The translations under genes and the position numbers were made by a program. From the NCBI GenBank assembly GCA_017430945.1, contig JAFRMB010000095.1:1-39093 (forward strand): 39,093 nucleotides of DNA, written 5' to 3'. The DNA comes from Clostridia bacterium. GTDB lineage: Bacteria > Bacillota_A > Clostridia > Christensenellales > Aristaeellaceae. The notes beneath the pieces were generated by a model, which saw only the letters and a list, made by a program, of their open reading frames with translations, was not told the origin of the DNA and did no database searches. Shown here piece after piece: positions 15,281 through 23,344 of this stretch (within the stretch, counting starts at the first letter, position 1; each line of letters begins with the position of its first letter).

Positions 15281-15294
15281 TTTTGGAGGCGGTC

Positions 15295-15975
15295 ATGATG
15301 AAGGCTATGACATCCCGGCAAAGGATCCTGCTGGGCTGTGCGGCGATGGCGCTGGCCATGATCGGGGATTATCTGCTGGGCTACGGGACGATCGGGATGT
15401 CCACGGACCCGGACGCGTATATGGGCATCGCGTGGAACGCCGCGCCGGACTGGCGATACGCCCTCTCGTCTGTGCTCGGCTTTCTCTGCGCCGCGCTGTT
15501 CGCCGTGGCCGCGGTGGAGCTGATGCGCGTGATGGAGGGCAGATACGCGCTGGGCGGGTCAAAGCTCTACAGGCTCTTCCGGATCGCCAACTGGGGCGGC
15601 ATATTGTACTTTGCGTTCATCCACATCGGCATCTGCATGCTGCCGGTGGTGTTCAATGCGGGCCTGGCGGCCACCGGAGATATAAAGAACTCGGCAGACA
15701 TGGTGCTGCGCGTGCTCAGGAGCATCGCCGTGCCGCTGGCGCTGGGGTTCGTCGTCTGCGACGGCTTTGTGACGGTGGCCTGGATCGGCATGACGGCCAG
15801 GGGCATGCTGCCGGTCAGGCGGATCGCGATGATCTTCAACCCCGTCGTGATCGCGCTGCTCGGTCAGCTGATGAACGCGATTCATGAAGGCCTGGATTCC
15901 GGCTTCGAGTCGCTGGGCTGGGGACTCATGTACCTGGTGTGCGCGATGAAGCTGGTCGGCAAAGGGGAGAGGTGA
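15295..15975 (+). CDS. Polytopic membrane protein, first gene of the train (DUF6796-like)
   Basis: A 226-aa integral membrane protein with about six hydrophobic helices: ILLGCAAMALAMIGDYLLGYG, LSSVLGFLCAALFAVAAVEL, NWGGILYFAFIHIGICML, SIAVPLALGFVVCDGFVTVAW, and two more toward the C-terminus. The GDYLLGYG start and general layout resemble DUF6796 membrane proteins of Clostridia; I am not certain of the family. ATG 15295 lies five bases after GGAGG; ATG 15298 is equally possible. No transport or catalytic motif is visible. Its stop is four bases before the next start, so the two are coupled. Confidence 0.8.
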   Translation: MMKAMTSRQRILLGCAAMALAMIGDYLLGYGTIGMSTDPDAYMGIAWNAAPDWRYALSSVLGFLCAALFAVAAVELMRVMEGRYALGGSKLYRLFRIANWGGILYFAFIHIGICMLPVVFNAGLAATGDIKNSADMVLRVLRSIAVPLALGFVVCDGFVTVAWIGMTARGMLPVRRIAMIFNPVVIALLGQLMNAIHEGLDSGFESLGWGLMYLVCAMKLVGKGER

Positions 15976-15979
15976 TCCC

Positions 15980-16756
15980 GTGGATTTCAGGGAATTCGGG
16001 AACCGGGCGGGCAGGACACTGCTGCTGCTCCCCGGCACGGCCTGCACCTGGCAGCTGAACTTCAAGAACGTCGTGGATGACCTGGCGGAGCGGTACCGCA
16101 TCATCGCCGTCAACTACGACGGCTTCGAGGGGGACCCGAGCGTCCTGTTTACCGACGTTTTGACGGTGACAGAGAAGATCGAGGACTACCTTATCGCGCA
16201 TCACGACGGGCGCGTGGACGGAGCCTATGGCTCGTCTCTGGGCGGCAGCTTCGTGGGGCTGCTGATCCAGAGAAGACGCGTCCACATCGACCACGGCTTT
16301 ATCGGCTCCTCCGATCTGGACCAGGGCGGTCCCGTCGTCGCGCGGCTGCTGACGATGCTCGTCGGGCCCATGCTCTCCGGCGCGTGCAGGAGCGATAAAA
16401 AGCGCGAAAAGCTCAAGGCGAAGCTGCAAAGGAAGGGCGCCATCGGCGACGGAGAGAAGTCGCTGGCTTTCGCCAACGACTTCATCGACAACATGAAGCG
16501 TCTGGACCCGAAGACCATCAGCCGCGAGTTCTATTCGGACTATGTCACGCCGCTGGAGGACGACATACACGTGGACGGCACGACGGTGCACATCGTCTAC
16601 GCGCTGAAGATGGGCGAAAAGTACGGCAGACGCTACCGGAGGCACTTTCGGGATCCGGACATCCACGAATTCGACATGAAGCACGAGGTGTGGCTCTACG
16701 ATGACCGGTGGCGGCAGCCGGTGCTGGACATGATACACGCCTGTATGGAGGGATGA
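15980..16756 (+). CDS. Alpha/beta hydrolase
   Basis: A 258-aa alpha/beta-hydrolase-fold protein starting with GTG behind AGAGGTGAT. The oxyanion-hole region is LLLLPGTACTWQLNF and the nucleophile elbow is YGSSLGGSF (GxSxG). An Asp and a late His are needed to complete the triad; the His may be in the FDMKHEVWLYDD segment. No signal peptide. The substrate is unknown; it is embedded between a membrane protein and a methyltransferase, overlapping neither but spaced by only 2-4 bases. Confidence 0.85.
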   Translation: MDFREFGNRAGRTLLLLPGTACTWQLNFKNVVDDLAERYRIIAVNYDGFEGDPSVLFTDVLTVTEKIEDYLIAHHDGRVDGAYGSSLGGSFVGLLIQRRRVHIDHGFIGSSDLDQGGPVVARLLTMLVGPMLSGACRSDKKREKLKAKLQRKGAIGDGEKSLAFANDFIDNMKRLDPKTISREFYSDYVTPLEDDIHVDGTTVHIVYALKMGEKYGRRYRRHFRDPDIHEFDMKHEVWLYDDRWRQPVLDMIHACMEG

Positions 16757-16758
16757 CC

Positions 16759-17439
16759 ATGACGCGACGGGAACAGATCAAAGGCGCCTACAAGCTGACC
16801 GGCGGGAATGCCGGCTTCTACGATGGCATGATGACCTATTCGACCCTTCCGGGCAAGGCGATATGCCGGATCGTTTGGAACATGGATCGGGAAAAGAACC
16901 TCGATTATCTGGAACAGGCGCTGTCCGGCGTGCCGGAGGGCTTTGAGGGGAAGCTGTTGGAGGTGCCGGTGGGCACGGGCGTGCTGACCATGCCGATCTA
17001 CCGGGAGCTGCCGAAGGCGGATGTCACTTGTCTGGACTGGTCCGAGGCCATGATGGCGACGGCGCAGGCCAGGGCCAGGGCGGCGGGCCTTCAAAACGTG
17101 CGCTTCATGCAGGGCGATGTGGGCGCGCTGCCGTTTGGGGATGAGCAGTTCGACATCGTGCTTTCCCTCAACGGCTTCCACGCCTTTCCGGACAAGGCGG
17201 CGGCGTACCGCGAGACCTTCCGCGTGCTGAAAAAAGGCGGCACGTTCTGCGGCTGCTTTTACATCAAAGGGTGCTGCGCGAGGACGGACTGGTTCATCCG
17301 ACACCTGTATCAGCCGAAGGGCTTCTTCACGCCGCCCTACGAGACGGAGGACAGCCTGCGGGCGCGGCTCGCCGGCATGTACAGCCGGGCGGAGGTCACC
17401 CATGTCGACGGCATCGGCTGCTTCAGGTGCGTGAAGTGA
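16759..17439 (+). CDS. Class I SAM-dependent methyltransferase
   Basis: A 226-aa methyltransferase. Motif I is LLEVPVGTGVLTMPIY (a Pro variant of the usual Gly-rich loop), the acidic residue after strand 2 is in CLDWSEAMM, and the later motif is LPFGDEQFDIVLSLNGFHAF. A cysteine-rich stretch, GTFCGCFYIKGCCARTDW, follows strand 5. The start at 16759 is chosen because GGAGG precedes it by seven bases; the ATG at 16753 abuts the site. First of four methyltransferases in this train. Acceptor unknown. Confidence 0.9.
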   Translation: MTRREQIKGAYKLTGGNAGFYDGMMTYSTLPGKAICRIVWNMDREKNLDYLEQALSGVPEGFEGKLLEVPVGTGVLTMPIYRELPKADVTCLDWSEAMMATAQARARAAGLQNVRFMQGDVGALPFGDEQFDIVLSLNGFHAFPDKAAAYRETFRVLKKGGTFCGCFYIKGCCARTDWFIRHLYQPKGFFTPPYETEDSLRARLAGMYSRAEVTHVDGIGCFRCVK

Positions 17440-17449
17440 GGAGAGGCGT

Positions 17450-18055
17450 ATGAAGAAGGTCATCTGGGATCTGTACGCGCCGATCTACGAAAGAGCGATG
17501 CGGGCGGACGCGCACATCTATGATTTTATGTACGCGCGCATCCCTGCGGTCATTCGCGGCAAAGAGGTGCTTGAGATCGCCACCGGCCCCGGCCTGCTGG
17601 CCAAGCATGTGGCCCCGGCGGCGAAGCGCATGATCGCCACGGACTACTCCGACGGCATGATCCGCGAGGCGATGAAGGGCGAGCGCCCGGAAAACCTGAG
17701 CTTCGAGGTCGCCGATGCGACGGCGCTGCCGTACGCGGACGACGCCTTCGACGCCGTGCTGATCGCCAACGCGCTGCACGTGATGCCGCGACCGGAGAAG
17801 GCGCTTTCGGAGATCGACCGCGTGCTGCGCCCCGGCGGCGTGTTGATCGCGCCGAATTTCGTGGAGCACAAGGGCGGCTTCGTCAGCCGCCTGTGGTCGG
17901 GCGTATTGAAGGTCGCCGGGATCCGGTTCGAGCACCAGTGGTCGGGACGGGAATACCTTGACTGGCTGGAAGCGCACGGCTGGCACGTGACGTTTTCGAG
18001 GCAGATGGCGGCGCGCATCTCGATCATGTACGCAGAATGCGTGAGGAGGTCATGA
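17450..18055 (+). CDS. Class I SAM-dependent methyltransferase (UbiE/Methyltransf_11 type)
   Basis: A 201-aa methyltransferase with motif I VLEIATGPGLLAKHV, the post-strand-2 acidic residue in ATDYSDGMI, and the Methyltransf_11 signature ATALPYADDAFDAVLIANALHVM followed by LRPGGVLIAPNF. GAGGAG lies upstream of the ATG. It starts ten bases after the previous methyltransferase. The C-terminus resembles phospholipid or quinone methyltransferases of the UbiE/PmtA kind, but the substrate cannot be fixed. Confidence 0.9.
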   Translation: MKKVIWDLYAPIYERAMRADAHIYDFMYARIPAVIRGKEVLEIATGPGLLAKHVAPAAKRMIATDYSDGMIREAMKGERPENLSFEVADATALPYADDAFDAVLIANALHVMPRPEKALSEIDRVLRPGGVLIAPNFVEHKGGFVSRLWSGVLKVAGIRFEHQWSGREYLDWLEAHGWHVTFSRQMAARISIMYAECVRRS

Positions 18056-18057
18056 CG

Positions 18058-18307
18058 ATGGGACTGCTGAAGCGCTTCTTCGGCAAGACGCGAAAGTAGA
18101 GAGCTTTCTCGGGAAGACCACGCCGAACGGCGTGCATCCCGGCCGCGCGAAGAGCGCACCGACGCTGTCGCCCGCAGGGTCGAAAGCATCATCGATGGCA
18201 TGAAGCGTCACGCGACGCAGGAGATCGGGACGGCGCTGCGGGCGGCGGGATCCTCGGATGCGACGGATCGGCAATCTCAAAGCCGTGGATCGCCATGTCG
18301 GCAGTAA
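18058..18307 (+). pseudogene. Possible decayed small gene (MGLLKRFFGK start)
   Basis: AGGAGG lies eight bases before ATG 18058, which encodes MGLLKRFFGKTRK and then meets TAG at 18097. A one-base shift opens a second frame across the stop, giving a protein-like stretch with REERTDAVARRVESIIDGMKR and reading to TAA at 18305-18307. The N-terminus resembles many small cytoplasmic proteins. This fits a frameshifted remnant but a functional 13-aa peptide or plain spacer cannot be excluded. Confidence 0.35.
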
Positions 18308-18327
18308 AGTGACGGGACGGGTGGGAT

Positions 18328-19164
18328 ATGGAAAGATACCACATCGAGAAGAACACCGTGCAGGAGACGCTGGTCATTCCGCTGTACGGCCGCAAGGTCT
18401 GCTCCGAGCGCTTCCCGCACCTGTTCAGCGACCCGGAGGCGGAGCGCCTTTGCGGCATGCTGGACTACGATTTTGCGGAAAACGGCAAGAAGATGGGGTC
18501 CGTTGCGGGGCTGTTCGGCGCGCTGGAGGTGGCGCAGCGGCAGTATGACCTGGCCTGTGAGGTGCGTCAGATGCTGCGCGGGCATCCCCGTGCCGCGGTG
18601 GTGAACCTCGGCTGCGGGCTGGACGACACCTTCAGCAAGTGCGACAACGGCGCATGCAGGGGGTACAACATCGACCTGCCGGATGTCATCGGGATCCGCG
18701 ACCGGATCCTGCCGGCGGGCGATCGGGAGAGGAATCTGGGCTTTGACCTCAACGACGACGCCTGGATGTCCGGGATCGACGCAACGGACGGCGCGGTGTT
18801 CTTCGCAGCCGGCGTGTTCTATTATTTCCACGCGGAGGCGGTGAAGGCGCTGTTTTCGAAGCTGGCCAGACGCTTCCCGGGCGCGGTGCTGGTGTTCGAC
18901 AGCTGCAACCGCCGGGGCGCGCGGATGATGACGAGGACGTGGCTGAAGGAAGCGGGCATCTCCGACGTGGACGCGCTGTTCTCGCTGGAAGACCCGGAGG
19001 CGTTGAAGGGGTGGAGCGCGGACTTCGCGTCGGTCACGTCCCGCAGCTATATGCGCGGCTATCGGGATATCATCGGAGAGGTCGGCCTGATGCACAGGCT
19101 GATGATCCGCTTCTGCGACAGCTTCGTGAAGATGCGGATCGTGAAGATCGAATTCAAGGAGTGA
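18328..19164 (+). CDS. Leucine carboxyl methyltransferase (LCM/PPM1)-family methyltransferase
   Basis: A 278-aa SAM-dependent methyltransferase of the LCM family: VIPLYGRKVCSERFPHLFSDPEA at the start, SAM loop VVNLGCGLDDTF, then YNIDLPDVIGIRDRILP and the FFAAGVFYYF segment. Bacterial members methylate small molecules, often in secondary metabolism, rather than protein phosphatase. The ribosome binding site is weak (GGGTGGG). It follows the possible pseudogene and precedes the MBL gene by six bases. Confidence 0.9.
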   Translation: MERYHIEKNTVQETLVIPLYGRKVCSERFPHLFSDPEAERLCGMLDYDFAENGKKMGSVAGLFGALEVAQRQYDLACEVRQMLRGHPRAAVVNLGCGLDDTFSKCDNGACRGYNIDLPDVIGIRDRILPAGDRERNLGFDLNDDAWMSGIDATDGAVFFAAGVFYYFHAEAVKALFSKLARRFPGAVLVFDSCNRRGARMMTRTWLKEAGISDVDALFSLEDPEALKGWSADFASVTSRSYMRGYRDIIGEVGLMHRLMIRFCDSFVKMRIVKIEFKE

Positions 19165-19170
19165 CGGAAT

Positions 19171-20031
19171 ATGTCCAGGAAGGCGACCGAGGACCAGCGA
19201 AGATCCATGAGCCGGTTGTTTCGGGGCACGGGCATCTTCAAGCCCCTGAACACGGGGCGCATCGACGCGCGCGTGGCCTGTGTGCGGGAGTGGGTCGCCA
19301 ACATATTCTTCTACACGAAGAACGGCGTCACCATCATGATCGACGCGGGATACAACTACCCGAGGCTGAAGGAGAAGATGGGCTGGCTGGACATCGACCC
19401 GGCGTGTATCCGGCACATCCTGATCACCCATCAGGACACCGACCACGTCGGCGCGCTGGAGACGGACAGCGACCTGCTGTTCAGGGACGCGACGGTGTAT
19501 CTAAGTGAGATCGAGGACCGCTACCTGACCGGCGCGGCGCGGCGGCGGGTGATCTACCGTCTGTACATGCTGCCGATGGTGAAGAGCGACAACCGCCGCG
19601 TGATGCTGCATGACGGACAGATCCTCGATATCGAGGGCATCAGGGTGGAATGTATACTTGTGCCAGGCCACACCTGGGGCCACATGGTGTACCTGATCGA
19701 CGACGAATACCTGTTCACCGGAGACACGATCTGGTTCGGCGCTGATGGCGGCTACAGCTTCATCAGCACGCTGGCCGAGAGCAACAGGGTCGCTGTCAGG
19801 AGCCTGGAGAAGCTGGAGGCGGATCTGCGCGCGCGCAAGCGAAGCATCGCCGTGATCACCGGACACACCGGCTGGTCGGACGATCTGGATTTCGTCTTCG
19901 CCCACCGGGACAGGCTGTGCTCGCTGTTCCGCAAGCGCGTGCCCGACCCCGACGCGCCCTATGACGGCTATATCGAGGATGACGACACCGAGGAACGGGC
20001 GCGGACGGTGTTGCTGAAAAAGAAGAGGTGA
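19171..20031 (+). CDS. MBL-fold hydrolase with variant metal motif
   Basis: A 286-aa metallo-beta-lactamase-fold protein. The usual HxHxDH motif reads HQDTDH (near residue 91), so the second His is Asp; the rest of the site appears intact in VPGHTWGHMVYL, LFTGDTIWFG and VITGHTG. HxDxDH variants are known in this superfamily, so activity is plausible. AAGGAG precedes the ATG by nine bases. A basic tail, LLKKKR, ends the protein. It lies between two methyltransferases. Confidence 0.88.
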   Translation: MSRKATEDQRRSMSRLFRGTGIFKPLNTGRIDARVACVREWVANIFFYTKNGVTIMIDAGYNYPRLKEKMGWLDIDPACIRHILITHQDTDHVGALETDSDLLFRDATVYLSEIEDRYLTGAARRRVIYRLYMLPMVKSDNRRVMLHDGQILDIEGIRVECILVPGHTWGHMVYLIDDEYLFTGDTIWFGADGGYSFISTLAESNRVAVRSLEKLEADLRARKRSIAVITGHTGWSDDLDFVFAHRDRLCSLFRKRVPDPDAPYDGYIEDDDTEERARTVLLKKKR

Positions 20032-20036
20032 TGGTT

Positions 20037-20825
20037 ATGAAGCCTGATTACAAGAACTGGATGCCCAAGGGCATGATCTATACCTTCATGGGCGCCGCCG
20101 TGGCTGCGCTGGCGCTGTGCCGGGTCATCGGCTGCAGCGGTCTTCTGGCCGCTGGAACGCTGAAGACCGTCCTGACCCTCGCACTGGCGGCAGCGACCGT
20201 CGTCTTCTGCGGTTTGACGATCTGGTCGGTCCTGATGTACCGCGCCTTCGACTACAACGGCAAGCGACGCATGTCCGCGCAGATCATTGAGGGCACGGCG
20301 GCGCAGGTGCTGCTGCCCGCGGGCGGCCGGTGCCTGGATGTGGGCTGCGGCAGCGGTGCGCTGGCCATCGCGGTGGCGAAGCGCAACCCACAGGCGTCCG
20401 TCGTCGGCATCGACCGCTGAGGCAAGGAGTACGCCTCCTTCAGCAAGGCGCTCTGCGAGAGAAACGCAAAGGCCGAGGGCGTCGCGAACGCCGCATTCCA
20501 ACAGGGCGACGCCACCCATCTGGATCTTCCGGACGAGACCTTCGATGCGGTGGTCAGCAACTACGTCTACCACAACATCCCGGGAGACCGGCAGCAATAC
20601 CTGCTGGAGACCCTCCGAACGCTTAAAGTGGGCGGCACATTCGCGCTGCACGACATCTTCTCGAAGTCGAAATATGGCGACATGCAGGCGTTCGCTCAGA
20701 AGCTCAGGGACATGGGCTATCGGAAAGTCGAACTGATCGACACCACGAACGGCAGGTTCATGTCGCGCTTTGAGGCGCGATGGATGGCGCTGTCGGGCTC
20801 GGCGCTGCTGACGGGCATCAAGTGA
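20037..20825 (+). pseudogene. Membrane-anchored SAM methyltransferase interrupted by an in-frame TGA
   Basis: If read through, a 262-aa methyltransferase. Two N-terminal hydrophobic segments (IYTFMGAAVAALALCRVIG and VLTLALAAATVVFCGLTIW) anchor a class I domain with motif I CLDVGCGSGALAIAVA. After VVGIDR a TGA (20418-20420) occurs; the same frame continues with GKEYASFSKALCERNAKAEG and the conserved LDLPDETFDAVVSNYVYHNIPG. Homologues that I recall read GIDRWGKEYASFSK here, so TGG to TGA is the simplest change. Other genes in the window stop with TGA, so the code is not reassigned. Start 20037 follows AGAGG by eight bases. Confidence 0.8.
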
Positions 20826-20846
20826 TCGGTCAAAGAGGTGCGTTTC

Positions 20847-21626
20847 ATGAAGACACAGATCGCGACGGGCGTCCTGATCCCGTTCCTGGGCACAGGCCTG
20901 GGGTCAGGCATGGTATTCCTGCTGAAGAAGCAGCTCTCCGACCGCGTCCGGAAGATGCTGACCGGCTTCGCGGCGGGCGTGATGGTGGCGGCTTCCTTCT
21001 GGAGCCTGCTGCTGCCGTCGCTGGAGAGCAGCGCCGGCATGGGCGCGCTGTCCTTCCTGCCCGCCGCCATCGGCTTTCTGATCGGCATGGGTTTTTTGCT
21101 CCTGCTGGACGTGATCACGCCGCACATGCACATGGACCGACAGCACGAGGGGCCGAGGAGCAGCTTCAAGCGCACCACCAAGCTGATCCTGGCCGTGACC
21201 CTGCACAACATCCCCGAGGGCATGGCTGTGGGCGTCGTGTATGCGGGCCTTGTGAGCGGCAGCTCGGGCATCAGTGCTGCAGGGGCGCTGGCGCTGGCCC
21301 TGGGCATCGCGATCCAGAATTTCCCGGAGGGCGCGATCGTCTCCATGCCGCTGCTGGCGGAGGGCATGCCAAGGCACAGGACATTTTGGATGGGCGTGCT
21401 GTCCGGCGCGGTGGAACCCGTCGCAGCGCTGGTGACCCTTCTGGCCGCGGGACTGGTCACGCCGATCCTGCCGTATTTCCTGGCGTTCGCTGCGGGCGCG
21501 ATGATGTATGTCGTGGTGGAGGAACTGATCCCGGAGATGTCTGAGGGGTCGCACTCCAACACGGGCACCGTCGCGTTCTCTCTGGGCTTCGTGCTGATGA
21601 TGATCCTGGATACGGCGCTGGGTTAG
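20847..21626 (+). CDS. ZIP-family divalent metal transporter
   Basis: A 259-aa inner-membrane transporter of the ZIP family, probably importing zinc, iron or manganese. The signature metal-site helices are TLHNIPEGMAVGVVYAG and IAIQNFPEGAIVSMP, with VVEELIPEMSE near the end; about eight helices are predicted. A His-containing loop, TPHMHMDRQHEG, lies between helices 3 and 4 as is usual. GAGGTG precedes ATG 20847. It resembles the ZupT/GufA branch. Its presence within the gene train suggests a link to metal homeostasis. Confidence 0.93.
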   Translation: MKTQIATGVLIPFLGTGLGSGMVFLLKKQLSDRVRKMLTGFAAGVMVAASFWSLLLPSLESSAGMGALSFLPAAIGFLIGMGFLLLLDVITPHMHMDRQHEGPRSSFKRTTKLILAVTLHNIPEGMAVGVVYAGLVSGSSGISAAGALALALGIAIQNFPEGAIVSMPLLAEGMPRHRTFWMGVLSGAVEPVAALVTLLAAGLVTPILPYFLAFAAGAMMYVVVEELIPEMSEGSHSNTGTVAFSLGFVLMMILDTALG

Positions 21627-21733
21627 CCGGAGAAAGACATCGCCATGACCGGGGATGGCGGCACCGGCAGCGGATCTGAAGTGCACTTTGGCCCGCGGAT
21701 CCGGGCGATCCGACGGACGGGGGAGGGATCGAA

Positions 21734-22714
21734 ATGAAGACACTGGTCTACGGCGCCGGCGTCATCGGAAGCTACCTTGCGCATGTGCTGTGCACGGCGG
21801 GGAACGACGTTACGGTGCTGGCGCGCGGCCGATGGAAGGCGCAGCTCGAGCGGCAAGGTCTGCGCATAAGGCATCACCTGCAGCGCAGCGAGACGGTGGA
21901 CCATCCCGCCGTGATCGGGGAGGTCCCGACGGAAGAGGCGTTTGACGCGGTGTTCGCCGTCATGCCATACGATCGGATCGGCGCGATCCTGGAGCCGCTG
22001 GCCGCGATCCACACGCCGCTGGTCGTGCTGGTCGGAAACAACATGGACCCCGGAGAGATGCGCAGGGCGATCCTCGAAAAGACGATCTGCGAAAAGGAAG
22101 TGCTGTTTGCCTTTCAGGCGACCGCCGGGAAGCGGGAGGTCGAAAGCGGGCTTCTGGTCTGCGAGCGGCTCGGCGCGGGGAACATGGACATCGGCGGCCT
22201 GCACAGCCTGCCGGACGAAGCGACGCGGGACAAGCTGGAGGCGGCCTTTGCCGGGACGGGCTACAGGCTGCGTTGGCAGCCCGACATGGAGGCGTATCTC
22301 ATCTGCCACCTTGCGGCGATCCTTCCGATCGGATACCTGGCCTATGCCTGTGACGGCGATATGCGCACTTCCACGCTAAGGCAGCGCGGGATGATGCGGC
22401 TGGCTTCCCGCGAGGCCTATGGCCTGCTGAGATCGCAGGGGATCCCCATCCTGCCCGCCGGTGACGAGGCATATTACGAGCCCGGCCTTCGGGGCCTGGT
22501 CATGCGGCTGGTCTATTTCCTGATGGCGAAGACGCAGATGGGCGATCTGATCGCCTGCGCGCACTGCCGCAACGCCTGTGAAGAGATGGAGATGCTGGAC
22601 AGAGCGTTTGATGCGATCATCGCCCGAACGCCGGATCTTCCGATGCCGAACTGGCAGAGGCTGAAGGCGCAGATGCCCGACTGGGCGACGATCCGCGAAC
22701 GATATCGGAGGTGA
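21734..22714 (+). CDS. Ketopantoate reductase-family (ApbA/PanE-like) oxidoreductase
   Basis: A 326-aa NADPH-binding protein. The Rossmann motif YGAGVIGSYLA at the N-terminus and the LARG segment after strand 2 match the ApbA/PanE family, and the C-terminal helical domain is present. It differs from true PanE in length and in the C-terminal half, so another 2-oxo-acid or a metabolite of this cluster may be the substrate. GGGAGGG lies seven to eight bases before the ATG. It is followed by the first aminothiazoline-carboxylate-hydrolase-like gene after four bases. Confidence 0.88.
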   Translation: MKTLVYGAGVIGSYLAHVLCTAGNDVTVLARGRWKAQLERQGLRIRHHLQRSETVDHPAVIGEVPTEEAFDAVFAVMPYDRIGAILEPLAAIHTPLVVLVGNNMDPGEMRRAILEKTICEKEVLFAFQATAGKREVESGLLVCERLGAGNMDIGGLHSLPDEATRDKLEAAFAGTGYRLRWQPDMEAYLICHLAAILPIGYLAYACDGDMRTSTLRQRGMMRLASREAYGLLRSQGIPILPAGDEAYYEPGLRGLVMRLVYFLMAKTQMGDLIACAHCRNACEEMEMLDRAFDAIIARTPDLPMPNWQRLKAQMPDWATIRERYRR

Positions 22715-22718
22715 AGAC

Positions 22719-23337
22719 ATGGCTGACAGGAAAACGGCGGCGCAGATCATGAAGAAGAAGGGCTTCATCAAGGCGGAGATCGAGCGGCAGATGCCCAAAG
22801 CGCAGTCGGACGCGCTGTGGGAGAAGGCGACGGAAAAGCTGGGCGCCATCCTCGAGCATTATGATGATCTTCCGAGGGGGTTCCGCGCCCATACGGATAT
22901 GCGCATCTTCCCGTCCGCCGCCGTCTATCTCACGGCAAAGGAGCGCCTTGGACAGAAAACGGCCTTCGGCATCGTTGAAAATGCCGCCGTCGGTCTGACT
23001 GACAGCCTGGGAAGAAAGCTGAAAGGGCTCATGCGGCTGCCGGGGATGCGCGGGCTGTTCATCCGCGGTCTGGGGCCCCGTGACCCGGAGGATCTTCGGG
23101 CCGAACAACGGCTTCAGGAATCGCTTCTATCCGAAAAAGAAGGGCGAATACCGGATGGATGTCCTCGCGTGCCCCTACTGCCGATTTTTCAGAGAGCTCG
23201 GCTGCCCGGAGCTGACCAGGATCTTCTGTGAAAACGACGAGCGGATGTACGGGGATCTGCCGGGACTCGCGTTCGAGCGAAAGGGGACCCTGGGGAAAGG
23301 CGCGGACCATTGCGATTTCTGCATCAGGAGGGTGTGA
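22719..23337 (+). pseudogene. L-2-amino-thiazoline-4-carboxylate hydrolase-like gene, frameshifted (paralogue 1)
   Basis: About 205 aa if repaired. The first part runs to LPGMRGLFIRGLGP, after which the frame is lost; family sequence resumes at GTG 23080 with TRRIFGPNNGFRNRFYPKKKG, then DVLACPYCRFFRELGCPELT, FCENDERMYGDLPG and the C-terminal DHCDFCI. The junction is GGGGCCCC at 23072-23079; removing one base joins the frames. The C-P, C-x2-D and CD[FY] positions shared with the other paralogues are all present downstream. Real lesion or sequencing error. The named family member opens the aminothiazoline ring; the clostridial role is unknown. Confidence 0.8.
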
Positions 23338-23344
23338 ATGTGCC

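Noticed and set aside
20418..20450. The in-frame TGA followed by a short hairpin (AAGGAG/CTCCTT) as a selenocysteine codon with SECIS.
   Set aside because: The stem is made by conserved GKEYASFSK codons, is short, and starts too close to the TGA. The residue expected here is Trp, not Cys. No selenoprotein genes are visible in the window.
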